Source: Ignavibacteria bacterium (GTDB lineage: Bacteria; Bacteroidota; Ignavibacteria; Ignavibacteriales; Ignavibacteriaceae). From it: a DNA stretch of 64,000 nt. Below, one piece after another: positions 53,115 through 62,732 of this stretch. Each line of letters begins with the position of its first letter. Position 1 is the stretch's first letter. The stretch is from positions 806,001 to 870,000 of the forward strand of contig JAFLBV010000002.1 of the NCBI GenBank assembly GCA_017302895.1, written 5' to 3'. Under the pieces are notes generated by a model. That model made no database searches. It saw only the letters and a list, made by a program, of their open reading frames with translations, and was not told the DNA's origin. The position numbers were made by a program, and so were the translations under genes.

Positions 53115-53668
53115 GATTTTCTTCCTTTATCGGGTTTTCCGGTTTTTATTCGTTTTACAATTTTATCGATGCTTTTACCAAAGTTGTCGGCTTCGGTTTC
53201 AATAGTAATGTGTGCAGATTCATATCCTGCTTTTCTAATCTCAAACAGGGCAGTCAGCTTTTTCATTCCTTCATCCTCGTTCATTTCGGAATCATTCTCG
53301 GAGCGAAACAGAGGGCGATTGGTCTTTTTTCGAATTCTTTGATAAATGACTGAAAGATCGGCTTTCAGGTAGACCAGCAAACCTGAAGTTTTGCAGATTT
53401 CGATATTTTCCTTGTCAATCAGTGTACCCCCGCCAAGAGAAATTACCGCACCGGAAACGAGTGTCAATGAAGCAAGTTTTTCCTTTTCCAGTTGCCTGAA
53501 TCGAGTCTCACCCTCTTCAAGAACAATTTTTGCGACACTCTTTTTGATATCTTTCTCAATCTCCCGGTCGATGTCATAAAAGTCCCACCCGAGACAGTTG
53601 GCAATAACTTTTCCAAGCGTTGTTTTCCCCGTTCCCATAAAACCGGTTAGATAAATTCTTTCTTGCAA
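53111..53668 (-). CDS. aroK: Shikimate kinase
   Basis: A 185-aa kinase with Walker A GFMGTGKTTLG near residue 8, the shikimate-binding DIDREIE near residue 32, FRQLEKE near residue 58 and the ISLGGGT loop near residue 77. NRPLF near residue 117 belongs to the lid. It phosphorylates shikimate with ATP. It precedes aroB with a four-base overlap and follows the barrel gene by nine bases. Confidence 0.93.
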   Translation of the reverse strand: MQERIYLTGFMGTGKTTLGKVIANCLGWDFYDIDREIEKDIKKSVAKIVLEEGETRFRQLEKEKLASLTLVSGAVISLGGGTLIDKENIEICKTSGLLVYLKADLSVIYQRIRKKTNRPLFRSENDSEMNEDEGMKKLTALFEIRKAGYESAHITIETEADNFGKSIDKIVKRIKTGKPDKGRKS

Positions 53669-53677
53669 ATCAGTTGC

Positions 53678-54385
53678 CTACAGACCGAATCTTAACCCGA
53701 GAAGGAAAGAAGTCCCCTCAAGAGAAAGTTTTTGATAGAATGCTTTTTTACCGAGATTTACAGGTTTTCCATTGTATGTTCCGTTTAGAGAAGTGTACTC
53801 CCCGTTAAATTCGACCTCCGGATCACGAAATTTCATGGTGAAAAAAAGGCTGGTTTTTGATTGAATAAAATATTCCATTCCGCTTAAAATATGTATACCA
53901 TAAGATGCTCTCGATCCTCCCTCTCCCGGTTTGATCCCGGCTACTTCTCTGAGAGAATTGAAAAAATATAAACCTCCACCTCCGCCAATGTAAAAACGCC
54001 ATTTCTCGTTGCTAAACGGGAGTCTGTATTCGAGTGATAATTCCACAGGAACAAATGTATAACCGTCTTGCACCGGAATAAAAAGTGTACCCGACTCACT
54101 GTCCACAGTCTGTCCGTAATACTCGGTTCGCTTTGAAGAATACTCGACGGAGGCAACAGCAGCGAGATTATTGGTTAACCCGAGACTCACCGATAAATGA
54201 GGGGAGAGGAAACTCCCGAATGATATCTCTCTTTCCCGAAGATCGTAATCAGAGATATTAGCGAATGGTAATATCCTTGAAGCTGTACTGTAGTTCAAAC
54301 CGGCAGAAATACGGATTTCATTCTGTCCATTTATAATAAAAGGCAGGGTGATAATCAAAAACGATGTAATTAAAAAAATTTTCAT
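53678..54385 (-). CDS. Outer-membrane beta-barrel protein (OmpA/PorT-like barrel)
   Basis: A 235-aa protein when started at the ATG at 54385, which gives a signal peptide (MKIFLITSFLIITLPFIING); the longer frame to 54454 runs into the terminator hairpin of the upstream gene. The mature part alternates short amphipathic strands with glycine/aromatic turns (RFYIGGGGGLYFF, LSLEYRLPF, SYGIHILSGMEYFI) and ends in SFLLGLRFGL, the pattern of an 8- to 10-strand outer-membrane barrel. No binding function is visible. Convergent terminator at 54417-54464 separates it from the isomerase gene upstream. Confidence 0.75.
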   Translation of the reverse strand: MKIFLITSFLIITLPFIINGQNEIRISAGLNYSTASRILPFANISDYDLREREISFGSFLSPHLSVSLGLTNNLAAVASVEYSSKRTEYYGQTVDSESGTLFIPVQDGYTFVPVELSLEYRLPFSNEKWRFYIGGGGGLYFFNSLREVAGIKPGEGGSRASYGIHILSGMEYFIQSKTSLFFTMKFRDPEVEFNGEYTSLNGTYNGKPVNLGKKAFYQKLSLEGTSFLLGLRFGL

Positions 54386-54416
54386 TTCAACATTCAATTT
54401 ATGATTATCGCATCGA

Positions 54417-54464
54417 TATAAAAAACCCCACCTTGACCGCTTGTGGCAGATCACGAGGCGGGGT
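54417..54464 (-). terminator. Terminator of the peptidyl-prolyl isomerase gene
   Basis: On the minus strand AACCCCGCCT (54464-54455) pairs with AGGTGGGGTT (54432-54423), with one G-T pair, a loop of about 22 bases and a following T run. It lies 14 bases after the stop at 54478. Confidence 0.75.
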
Positions 54465-54477
54465 TAAAATTGTCACA

Positions 54478-56553
54478 TCAGTTTTGAGCGAAGTATTTTA
54501 CTCTTGCCTCTTTTTTCATGTGCTCCATCCACTGCTGGAAAGCAGCCTGACGGCGTTCACCGAGTATCTGATCTCTAATGGTGTTTCTCTGAGCCAGATA
54601 TTTCTGCTCATCAAATGATTGTCTCATCTTAACTACCATTAAATAATATCCTCTGATTCCTTTTACAGGACCTGTAACTGTATTCAAAGGAGCTTTGGAA
54701 GCTGCATGACTAAAAGGATAGTCCATACCGAGTGACGGTATGTTTCCGGCTACGATAAATGAATCAGCAGTACCGAATCTGATGTTTTTGTCTAATCCGG
54801 GTGCTTTTGCAAGATCATTACCAATCTTTCCTTTTACATTATTCAAAGCTGCAAGAGCCAAAGCAAATTTCTTTTCTTTGATCACCGACGCTTTTACTTC
54901 TTCCTTCACTGTATCAAATTTCTTTATACCCGCTTCATTGACTTCACTTATCTGTGCAACAACCAGTTGATCACCAACTGTGGTTACGGGTGCAAAATCC
55001 TTCAGTCCCTCCTTGAAAGCAACTGCTACCAGATTTCTGCTGTAACCGAGTCCGGGAACTGCAGCCACTTCCTCAGTGAAAGGTGTGGTTTCCTGTGCAA
55101 CAAGGTTTTTGCTCTTAGCTGCCGAGTCAAGTCCGATTTTCTTTGCGAGTGTAAGGAAGTCCTCAGCATCTCTTCTGAGAATTGTTACTGTCTGAGGTGA
55201 ATAGTTAAGTTTTTTAACTATCTTCTCGACAACCATTTTCTTTGCAGAGCGTTCTGAAACTTTAATAATGTGATATCCGAAGTCAGTCTTTACAGGAGCC
55301 TGAACTTCACCAATTGGTCCGTTAAAACAAGCATCCTCAAAAGGTTTTACCATCGCACCTTTACCGAACCAGCCAAGATCACCACCGTTGGCGGCAGAAC
55401 CGGGGTCTTTCGAAACTTCTTTTGCAGTCGCTTCAAAATTTTTCCCTTTTTTCAGCTCTTCGTAAAGTTTTGTAGCAGCGGCAAGATCTGCTTTGTCGTC
55501 ACCCGACTTGTTCAGCAGAATGTGTGATGCTCTCGCAAACATATCCTTGCCTTCCACAACATCAGTGATTTTGTATATACCAACTTCACCATCACCGGCG
55601 AGTGGTCCGACAATCTGACCGGCTTTCAAATCACCTTTATAATTCTTCAGCGCTGTAGGCAATGTATTTACAGCAAAAGTGTCCTTTGAATAAGGGGCTT
55701 CACTCTGTGCTTCGACAAAACTCTGAAATGTGCTGACGGTATCAGTTTTTAATCTCTTGAGCACATTATTTAAAATAGTGAGAACTGCTGCCGAATCTTT
55801 TGCAGAAGGAACGATCTTAAATGTAACAAACTTCATCTTTCTGTTGGAATCCTGTCTGTAAAGAAAGCTGTTTTTGTTGTAAAATTCTTTAAGTTCGTCA
55901 TCTGTGGTTTTAATAGTCGAATCAGGATATACATTAAGATCAAGAAGAGCATAATCAGCACTCATCTTAAGCTCCTGACTTGAAAATTTCCTTCTCATTT
56001 CCGGTTCGGTTACAAGAACGCCGGCGCTAACTATAGCCTGAAGCTTCTGGAAGAGGATTTGCTGCTTTATTTCAGCTTCAACCGCAATCAGGTTCTCTTT
56101 GTTACGCGGGTCTTTCAATGCAGCTTCATACTCAGCTCTTTTGAATACACCGTTTGAGTCCATAAATGACCGCTTCAGATATTCAGGGGGGTTTTCACCC
56201 AGTACAACATTGCGTATCTCGTCATCCGAGACTTTTATGCCGTATTTTTTGTATGCTGCTTCAAGTATCTTTAATTGAACGAACTGATCCCAAGCCTGCT
56301 CTCTGTACATCTGTTCATTCGACATGTCAGTAGCCTGACCGCTCTGCTTGAGACGGTTAAGATAGTTCTGATAAAAAGTTTCAAATTCCTGAATGTTAAT
56401 TTTATCGCCATTTATTTCACCTATGGAGCCACGGTCAGCGTTCATCAGATTGCTGAAGTTCATATCACTGACTACCATGAATAAAATAAATATGCCACCA
56501 ACTCCAAGAATGAACCACGGAGCTAAACTCCTGATCCTATCCATATAACCCAT
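54478..56553 (-). CDS. Periplasmic peptidyl-prolyl cis-trans isomerase, PpiD/SurA type
   Basis: A 691-aa chaperone started at the ATG at 56553 (MGYMDRIRSLAPW), which lies 11 bases after GGAGG; the frame also contains an earlier ATG at 56622 without a ribosome site. One membrane helix (about 12-32, ILGVGGIFILFMVV) anchors it with the bulk in the periplasm. A SurA_N-like region (about 40-190) is followed by a parvulin rotamase domain (about 355-455, ASHILLNKSGDD, GGDLGWFGKGAMVKPFEDACF and FGYHIIKVSE) and a second degenerate domain. It probably helps fold outer-membrane and secreted proteins such as the T9SS cargo encoded here. Confidence 0.9.
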   Translation of the reverse strand: MGYMDRIRSLAPWFILGVGGIFILFMVVSDMNFSNLMNADRGSIGEINGDKINIQEFETFYQNYLNRLKQSGQATDMSNEQMYREQAWDQFVQLKILEAAYKKYGIKVSDDEIRNVVLGENPPEYLKRSFMDSNGVFKRAEYEAALKDPRNKENLIAVEAEIKQQILFQKLQAIVSAGVLVTEPEMRRKFSSQELKMSADYALLDLNVYPDSTIKTTDDELKEFYNKNSFLYRQDSNRKMKFVTFKIVPSAKDSAAVLTILNNVLKRLKTDTVSTFQSFVEAQSEAPYSKDTFAVNTLPTALKNYKGDLKAGQIVGPLAGDGEVGIYKITDVVEGKDMFARASHILLNKSGDDKADLAAATKLYEELKKGKNFEATAKEVSKDPGSAANGGDLGWFGKGAMVKPFEDACFNGPIGEVQAPVKTDFGYHIIKVSERSAKKMVVEKIVKKLNYSPQTVTILRRDAEDFLTLAKKIGLDSAAKSKNLVAQETTPFTEEVAAVPGLGYSRNLVAVAFKEGLKDFAPVTTVGDQLVVAQISEVNEAGIKKFDTVKEEVKASVIKEKKFALALAALNNVKGKIGNDLAKAPGLDKNIRFGTADSFIVAGNIPSLGMDYPFSHAASKAPLNTVTGPVKGIRGYYLMVVKMRQSFDEQKYLAQRNTIRDQILGERRQAAFQQWMEHMKKEARVKYFAQN

Positions 56554-56683
56554 ATTAAAGAATGCCTCCGGGATTTTTTTTAAACGAATTACAAATTTAG
56601 TCAGATTCCCCTTCAAAATCAATTTATTTATTAAGATTATTTTATTACTCTCTTAAATGCTGCCGATTTCAGAAAATATTCCC

Positions 56684-56691
56684 TATTTTTG
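56684..56691 (+). promoter_or_regulatory. Candidate Bacteroidota-type -7 element (TATTTTTG)
   Basis: TATTTTTG matches TAnnTTTG and lies 36 bases before the TetR start. No clear -33 box; weak evidence on its own. Confidence 0.25.
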
Positions 56692-56726
56692 TCAAAAAGA
56701 ATTTCCGAGCAACTAAAGAAACACTG

Positions 56727-57311
56727 ATGAACAGACTCCCGGACATATTAAAAGCCGCCGAAAGACGGTTTGTGAAGCATGGAACGGCAAAAACCACCCT
56801 TGACGAAATTGCCCGTGACTTGAGAATCGCGAAATCGACCGTTTACCACTATTTCGATTCAAAGGAGGCACTATTCCTCGCTGTCGTAAAAAAGCAAATA
56901 AATGACTATCTCACCGAGTTAAGGGAAATTTTTAACAACGAGGAGAAAAAATTTCCGGAGCGTTTCAGAAGTTATTTCTACCTGAAAGCGAATCTGAAAA
57001 CAAAATATAAACTGATTTACGGCATGATGCTTGCGGAACTCGCTGAAAATACCCTTCGGGGTGAAAGAGAATTACTGGAGTCTCTTTTGAGGGATGAGGA
57101 ACAGTTGATAAAACTCGTTTTCACGGCATACTTTAACGATGCCCTGAATACTCCAAAAGATGATGCCCCTCTACTCTTTGTAATGCAGACAAACATGCTC
57201 CCTTTTCTAAATGATTTCTACCTTTCAGAATCAAAGACGGAAAGTGAATCCCTTATGCAGAAGATGCTCGATCAGTTTGAGCTGCTGCTGAACAGTCTGA
57301 ACAACTATTAG
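56727..57311 (+). CDS. TetR/AcrR-family transcriptional regulator
   Basis: A 194-aa regulator. The N-terminal helix-turn-helix is clear: RFVKHGTAKTTLDEIARDL, RIAKSTVYHYFDSKEALFLAVV at residues 15-55, the TetR pattern. Residues 60-194 are a helical ligand/dimer domain without recognisable specificity. It is divergent from the isomerase gene (about 170 bases between the starts) and overlaps phoU by four bases at its 3' end in convergent orientation. The regulated genes may be itself and the isomerase; that is inference. Confidence 0.88.
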   Translation: MNRLPDILKAAERRFVKHGTAKTTLDEIARDLRIAKSTVYHYFDSKEALFLAVVKKQINDYLTELREIFNNEEKKFPERFRSYFYLKANLKTKYKLIYGMMLAELAENTLRGERELLESLLRDEEQLIKLVFTAYFNDALNTPKDDAPLLFVMQTNMLPFLNDFYLSESKTESESLMQKMLDQFELLLNSLNNY

Positions 57312-58015
57312 CCCTCTTCTGTAAATCCGGGACCGGTTGAACTGTCGCCTTCGAAAAATTCGCTGTAATTGTGGCGAACAGTTCTTGCCTCCACAATAAA
57401 ATATACATCCTCGGCTATATTGGTTGCGTGATCACCTATTCTCTCAAGCTGTCTGCACATAACCATGTAGGCAACTGCCTCATCGATAGAATCCCGCTCC
57501 TCCTTCATAATATCGATGATCAGCCTGTGATTCTCCACATTTATTCTGTCAAGGGCCTTGTCTGCCACAATCACCTTTTTGGCAAGAGGGAGATCCAAGC
57601 GGATAAATGAATCGATTGAATTCTGAATCATTTCTCTTACTATCCTTGCCATATCGAGAAACTTTATCCTTTCGAAAAACGACGGTTTTTTACCTTTCAG
57701 CAGGAAATTCTCACAAATGTTCACTGCTATATCCCCTATTCTCTCAAGATTATTGTTGATCGTCAGGGCAGACATCAAAAAGCGAAGATCGGCTGCAAGC
57801 GGATGATTTAGAGCAAATATTTTCTGGCAGGCTTTACTGATTTTAAGATCGTAGGAATCAACTTTCAAGTCAAGACTGATTACTTCTTCAGCAAGTTCGT
57901 GATCTTCAGTGGTTACCGCCTTCAGCGCAGATTCAACCTGTTCATCCACGAGGCTGCACATCTTAATCATCCTGCGTCTAAGCTTAAAAAGCTGAACATC
58001 TATTCTTTCGGGCAT
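57308..58015 (-). CDS. phoU: Phosphate-transport regulator PhoU
   Basis: A 235-aa protein made of two PhoU three-helix repeats. Each repeat has the metal-cluster motif of the family: ExxxxDxKVDSYDLKI near residue 50 with DLRFLMSAL near 78, and DKALDRIN near residue 150 with ERIGDHATNIAEDVYF near 196 (parallel to ERIGDIAVNICEN near 95). PhoU restrains PstSCAB and Pho signalling when phosphate is sufficient. It is the last gene of the phn-pst operon, four bases after pstB. No phoR/phoB pair is in the window. Confidence 0.93.
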   Translation of the reverse strand: MPERIDVQLFKLRRRMIKMCSLVDEQVESALKAVTTEDHELAEEVISLDLKVDSYDLKISKACQKIFALNHPLAADLRFLMSALTINNNLERIGDIAVNICENFLLKGKKPSFFERIKFLDMARIVREMIQNSIDSFIRLDLPLAKKVIVADKALDRINVENHRLIIDIMKEERDSIDEAVAYMVMCRQLERIGDHATNIAEDVYFIVEARTVRHNYSEFFEGDSSTGPGFTEEG

Positions 58016-58019
58016 CCCG

Positions 58020-58781
58020 CTAAACCTTTATCCTTCCTGTAAGATATTCCTCACTGAGTTTTTTCTCCGGTTTTGTAAAAAACTTTATGGTCTGATTGGT
58101 TTCAACAAGGGTTCCCTCATTAATCAGCACCGTGTAATCACTGAGGGAAGCCACCTGCTGCAGGTTGTGAGACACCATTATAACAGTAACTTTTCTTCGA
58201 AGATCATAAATCAAGTCTTCTATTTTTTTTGTTGAAAAGGGATCGAGTGAACCTGTGGGTTCATCGAGCATCAGGATTTCAGGTTCTGAAATCATCGCCC
58301 GGGCAATCGTGATACGCTGTTGCTGTCCGAGAGAGAACCGGAATGCAGATTCATCCAACCTGTCCTTCACCTCATCCCACACGGATGCCTGCTTCAGTGC
58401 AATCTCAACTTTTTCACTTATCTCAGGTTTGTTTTTTATCCCTTGTAACCGGAGAGGGAACGCCACATTTTCGAAGACAGATTTGGCAAATAGAGCGGGC
58501 TTTTGAAAGACTATTGCTGCTTTTCGCCTCAGGTTGGCAATGTCAGTGGCATCATCCAACACATCAATGCCGTCGATCAGAACCCTGCCGGTGGAGGAAT
58601 AATCGTTTTTCAGTTCGTTCAGCCTGTTTACTGTCTTCAGAAGTGTGGTCTTCCCGCACCCGGAGGGACCAATAAGACATGTGATTCTTTTATTTACTAT
58701 CTCGAGGTTCAAATCTTTTATCGCATGAATCGAACCAAAGTTTACATTCAGCTTCTCGAATCTGATTTTTATCTCTTTCAT
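58020..58781 (-). CDS. pstB: Phosphate ABC transporter ATP-binding protein
   Basis: A 253-aa ATPase of the PstB type: Walker A GPSGCGKTTLLKTVNRL near residue 38, Walker B ILMLDEPTGSLDP near residue 170 and the switch His in VSHN near residue 203. The signature reads FSLGQQQRITIARA rather than LSGGQQQR, a visible departure. It drives phosphate import through PstC and PstA. Its start overlaps pstA by four bases and phoU follows after four bases. Confidence 0.93.
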   Translation of the reverse strand: MKEIKIRFEKLNVNFGSIHAIKDLNLEIVNKRITCLIGPSGCGKTTLLKTVNRLNELKNDYSSTGRVLIDGIDVLDDATDIANLRRKAAIVFQKPALFAKSVFENVAFPLRLQGIKNKPEISEKVEIALKQASVWDEVKDRLDESAFRFSLGQQQRITIARAMISEPEILMLDEPTGSLDPFSTKKIEDLIYDLRRKVTVIMVSHNLQQVASLSDYTVLINEGTLVETNQTIKFFTKPEKKLSEEYLTGRIKV

Positions 58782-59722
58782 TCGCCCTCGCCTCTGCTTG
58801 TGATTTTTCTGAATTTATGTCGTAAATAGATTGTGGTACCGTTGCAAACGATTGTAAGGAATATTAATACGAGTGTACCTGCATACTGATAAGGAAGTGT
58901 GGCTGACTGCGCAGTCGACTGCGTTGAAAGTATGAAAATATTGTAGGACAGGTAAAGAAATTGTTCAGTCGGGTCAATCAACGGGAAACAAAATCCGGGG
59001 ACACAAAGATCGAAAACCGGCACCGAGGGGAGGAAAAATGCACATCCCAAAAAAAGCAGCGGAGCTGTCTCACCGATTGCCCTGCTTACCGAAAGGATTA
59101 TCCCTGTAAACACTCCTGATATCGAGTGAGGAATAAGGACACGCCTCACCATCTGAAACTTTGTAGCCCCGGCACCGTACGCAGTCTCCCTGTAACTCTC
59201 GGGCACTGATTTGAATGACTGATATGTCGTAATGACAACCATCGGGACGAGCATAAACGCCAGAGTGAACGAAGCCCATAACATTGACGGTTTTCCGAAC
59301 ACAAGATCGAGCCCAAAAAATGAATCCATCCCGGTACCAATATTCAGGACAAAAAATCCCAGTCCGAATATCCCAAAGACCACAGAGGGCACACCTGAAA
59401 GATTATATAGCATAAAAAGAAAAAACTTGTCGAATGCCCTGTTAATCGAATATTCGGCAAGATATAAAGCAGTGGTCACCCCGACCGGAATTACAAACGC
59501 AAGCATGAGCACCACAGTTGCAAGGGTGCCGGTGATAACGGTTCCTATGCCACCGTTTGTCAGATCACTCGACTGGGCAGAGGTCAGGTATTCCCATGTG
59601 ATCACAGGAACCCCCTCAATAACTATTTTGAGAAAGAAAAGAACATAAACAATTGCAGGAATCAGGAAGAGGGTTCCGAAAAACAGTACAACAATTTTAT
59701 CAATCGTATTTCCCTTCGTCAT
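58778..59722 (-). CDS. pstA: Phosphate ABC transporter permease PstA
   Basis: A 314-aa inner-membrane permease with about six transmembrane helices. The cytoplasmic EAA-type loop that contacts PstB is visible as SYRETAYGAGATKFQMVRRVLIPHS near residues 175-200. The periplasmic PSVVFGIFGLGFFVL segment near residue 115 is typical of PstA. It follows pstC by one base and overlaps pstB by four. Length is in the family range. Confidence 0.92.
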   Translation of the reverse strand: MTKGNTIDKIVVLFFGTLFLIPAIVYVLFFLKIVIEGVPVITWEYLTSAQSSDLTNGGIGTVITGTLATVVLMLAFVIPVGVTTALYLAEYSINRAFDKFFLFMLYNLSGVPSVVFGIFGLGFFVLNIGTGMDSFFGLDLVFGKPSMLWASFTLAFMLVPMVVITTYQSFKSVPESYRETAYGAGATKFQMVRRVLIPHSISGVFTGIILSVSRAIGETAPLLFLGCAFFLPSVPVFDLCVPGFCFPLIDPTEQFLYLSYNIFILSTQSTAQSATLPYQYAGTLVLIFLTIVCNGTTIYLRHKFRKITSRGEGE

Positions 59723-59723
59723 G

Positions 59724-60713
59724 CTACCTGACCTCCCCGCCCGACTGTTGAATGAACTTTTTGATAAGGTATTTTACCAGAAGATTGATAAGCACAGACA
59801 TCAGAAACAGGATCATCCCAAGAAAAAAGAGTGTCTGAAAATGAGCCGTATCCGAGGAGACCTCCCCAAGTTCTGCAGCTATCGTAGCGGTCATCGTTCT
59901 GACACTTCCAAAAGGATTCATCGAAATGTTGGCTGCATTCCCCGATGTCATCAGAACTATCATCGTATCCCCCAAAGCCCTGCCAAATCCCAAAAGTATG
60001 CTTGCACTTATCCCGTTTACAGCTGCAGGGAAAACCACACTCCGGACCGTCTCCCACCGTCCTGCACCCAGACTGTAAGCCGCTGTTCGCACATGCCCCG
60101 GTACTCCCCGAAGTGCCTCTTCAGTGAGCGAAGCAATCTGTGGAATTATTATCAGTGAGAGTCCCACTGAAGAAAGAAAGGCATTTAGCCTGTTTTCAGG
60201 ATCAAAAAGGGATGAAAAAAATGTGACACCCACCGTTAAGAGGATGAAACCTACCGCGACCGTCGGAAGTGATGCAAAAATATCAATAATCTGCTTCAGG
60301 AACCTGCTGATTGAAGGGGGTGCAAACTCTGAAATGTAAACTCCAATCCCCACTCCGAATATCGATGAAATTATCGTTGCCGGTATCGCAGTCATGATTG
60401 TCCCCAAAATAAGGGGAATTATTGAATACTTGGGGTCAGCCGAAACGGGATACCATTCGAAAACTTTTTCGCCGTTTTTTGTCGAAAAAAGAAGGTCTGA
60501 GGGACTTAGATAATTAAAGACAAGAAGGCTTTGATAAATTATAAAAATGAAGAAAAGACCGGTAACCAAAAAAACGAGAACCCCTGTCGATCTGACGAGG
60601 AGCGATACAAATGAGTTGCCGGAAAGAGCGCTCAGTCCTTTTTTGGCTGCAAAGACCGACTCATCCCTGTCAACAGCAAATTTTACAGGTATCCTTCTTT
60701 CCGGATCCACCAC
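59724..60713 (-). CDS. pstC: Phosphate ABC transporter permease PstC
   Basis: A 329-aa permease with about six helices, a basic N-terminal segment and a large periplasmic loop. The EAA-type loop reads VPGHVRTAAYSLGAGRWETVRSVVFPAA near residue 205, and PTVAVGFILL near residue 155 is family-typical. The start is GTG at 60713, whose last two bases overlap the pstS stop codon region (TAGTG), with GAGG just upstream; a second GTG follows directly and could be the true start. Confidence 0.92.
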   Translation of the reverse strand: MVDPERRIPVKFAVDRDESVFAAKKGLSALSGNSFVSLLVRSTGVLVFLVTGLFFIFIIYQSLLVFNYLSPSDLLFSTKNGEKVFEWYPVSADPKYSIIPLILGTIMTAIPATIISSIFGVGIGVYISEFAPPSISRFLKQIIDIFASLPTVAVGFILLTVGVTFFSSLFDPENRLNAFLSSVGLSLIIIPQIASLTEEALRGVPGHVRTAAYSLGAGRWETVRSVVFPAAVNGISASILLGFGRALGDTMIVLMTSGNAANISMNPFGSVRTMTATIAAELGEVSSDTAHFQTLFFLGMILFLMSVLINLLVKYLIKKFIQQSGGEVR

Positions 60714-61597
60714 TACCTCAACGGGATGTAATTCATTTTAGCCACGATATCCTGACCCTCATCCGAAAGTACAAAATCAATAAACTCTTGTACCCCTTTT
60801 TTTGCCTCTGACTTTGAAACCAAAAGAAGGTGACGGGAAATGTAATACCTGCCTGATCTGATATCCTCATAATTTGGATGGTTTGAGTCAACGGGTGATT
60901 TTGACTTTTCTCCCTCAGCAGATTTTATTTTGATTATTTTGATTCCGGGTTTGTTGATGAAGTAGCCAATACCGCCGTAGACAATCCCTCTCCTGTCGTG
61001 AGCTACAGCGTCTGCGAGAGAGGCGGTTCCCTGAAGCACCTGAGTTGATCTGGCAAATTCCTCTCCTCCAAGGATGTTTTCCTTAAAAAAACGGTATGTC
61101 CCGCTGTTATTGTCCCTTCCGTAGAGATTTATGGAAAGGTCATCTCCGCCAACTTCATTGAAATTTTTAATCTTTCCTGTGAATATGGCTCTAAGTTGAG
61201 CCAGAGTCAGATCTTCGAGATTCAGACTGCTGTTCACCGCGATTGTTATGCCGTCGAAAGCAACATTGGTCAGAGAGAGCGAAATTTTTTTTATATCGGC
61301 TTTTTCTTTTTCAGCTTTCAGAATCTCCCGGCTCATGCAGGCAATATCGGCTGATCCGTTAATCAATGCTGTGATTCCGTTTCCTGACCCGCCACCAGTG
61401 ACTGCAACCCGCACATCCTTGTGTTTTTTCATGTAAGCCTCAGCCCATTTTTGGCATAGATTAACCATGGTGTCACTACCCTTTATATTGATAGTGAAAC
61501 CCCGGGTGCTGTCACCACATCCGCTGAAGACCAACCATGAAAAAAAAACAGCAGCGAACAATTGTCTGCCCGCTACTGTTTTAAAAAGACTGTTCAA
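60713..61597 (-). CDS. pstS: Phosphate-binding lipoprotein PstS
   Basis: A 294-aa solute-binding protein with a lipoprotein signal peptide; the lipobox is LVFSGCG with the lipidated Cys near residue 27. Phosphate-site motifs are KGSDTMV near residue 39, TGGGSGNGITAL near residue 66 and GRDNNSGTYRFF near residue 165. It captures inorganic phosphate for PstCAB. The gap to phnE upstream is 73 bases, enough for an internal promoter, but I see no clear Pho box. Confidence 0.93.
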   Translation of the reverse strand: MNSLFKTVAGRQLFAAVFFSWLVFSGCGDSTRGFTINIKGSDTMVNLCQKWAEAYMKKHKDVRVAVTGGGSGNGITALINGSADIACMSREILKAEKEKADIKKISLSLTNVAFDGITIAVNSSLNLEDLTLAQLRAIFTGKIKNFNEVGGDDLSINLYGRDNNSGTYRFFKENILGGEEFARSTQVLQGTASLADAVAHDRRGIVYGGIGYFINKPGIKIIKIKSAEGEKSKSPVDSNHPNYEDIRSGRYYISRHLLLVSKSEAKKGVQEFIDFVLSDEGQDIVAKMNYIPLR

Positions 61598-61670
61598 TTT
61601 GATGTCCTGTCTAAATCTCCCGCTTCCCGTTTCACCCGTGTCAGGTTTCAGGGGAAGAGAGGTCTAATCA

Positions 61671-62732
61671 CTAATAAATTGCCTGACGAATCTTGGTCGA
61701 AATGTAATCCATAACCCAGACCACGAGGGCAATCATAATAACTATAAGCCCAACCTCATGCCACTGAGCAAGTCCCTGATACTGAATCAGCATGGTGCCT
61801 ATTCCACCGCCACCAACCAGACCGATAATGGTAGCCATTCTCACATTTATATCCCATCTGTAGATGGTAAAGGAGAGGAAAGGAAGAATGATCTGAGGAA
61901 TTACTGCAAACCAGATTACCTGAATCTTGTTTGCACCTGTTGCAGAAATAGCCTCAACCGGCCCTTCTTCAATTGATTCAATTGCCTCTGAATAAAGTTT
62001 CGCATTCGATGCAATACTGTGGATAAGAAGTGCCATCATTCCCGCAAAAGCACCAATTCCTATCCATACTGAAAAGATAATCGCCCAAATCAGTGGTTCA
62101 ATTGAACGGACAAAGTTCGAGACGAGTCTGAGAAATGCATAGACTGCGAGGGTGAACTTGTTTTCATTCATCAAATTTCGAGCCGAGAGGAAACTCACAA
62201 TCAGTGTAATTGGTATCGAAATCAGTGTGGCGATAAGTGCTATATAGATTGTTTCAATTATTGCAAAGAGTGCTTCGTCAAAAATTGCCATCTCAGGATT
62301 GAACAAAGCACTGAATATTCTTTGTGCTGCCTGAACACCTTCATCGCTGAACAGGTCGATTATCGAAATTTTTGTTACAATCCAACCGGCAATAAAGGTA
62401 ATATTGAAAAGGAACCAGCCGAAAATCTCGACTGTATATTTGGTAACCTTGCCCGGTTTTGCAATTCCAACAAGTCTGCAGGAGAGAGAAGTACCTGTAA
62501 GGCTCCATACACTGCCAATAATAACACTCACGAGAGCTATGATGCCAATTTCGGTCCAACTGAACGGCAGATCTTTTATCTGGAGGATGAATCTGTTCCA
62601 AACTATCCTGTCTATCACCAGAATCGAGTAGAAGACAAAGAAAATATCGAGCAGTGCTGCCTTTATTTTGGCTTTTCTTAAAACATAATCGTTTCTTTTG
62701 GCAATTACATCATGTGGATTAACATGTGCCAT
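61671..62732 (-). CDS. phnE: Phosphonate/phosphite ABC transporter permease PhnE
   Basis: A 353-aa permease. It has an N-terminal cytoplasmic stretch, about seven hydrophobic segments, and the EAA-type loop SIEEGPVEAISATGANKIQVIWFAVIPQI near residue 250. RWDINVRMATIIGLVGGGGIG near residue 290 is the PhnE-type C-terminal motif. It is longer than the ~260-aa enteric PhnE because of extra N-terminal helices. It overlaps phnC by one base. Confidence 0.9.
   Translation of the reverse strand: MAHVNPHDVIAKRNDYVLRKAKIKAALLDIFFVFYSILVIDRIVWNRFILQIKDLPFSWTEIGIIALVSVIIGSVWSLTGTSLSCRLVGIAKPGKVTKYTVEIFGWFLFNITFIAGWIVTKISIIDLFSDEGVQAAQRIFSALFNPEMAIFDEALFAIIETIYIALIATLISIPITLIVSFLSARNLMNENKFTLAVYAFLRLVSNFVRSIEPLIWAIIFSVWIGIGAFAGMMALLIHSIASNAKLYSEAIESIEEGPVEAISATGANKIQVIWFAVIPQIILPFLSFTIYRWDINVRMATIIGLVGGGGIGTMLIQYQGLAQWHEVGLIVIMIALVVWVMDYISTKIRQAIY

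Noticed and set aside
53678..54454. Long start for the barrel gene at 54454
   Set aside because: It would translate through the upstream gene's terminator hairpin and bury the signal peptide; the ATG at 54385 is correct.
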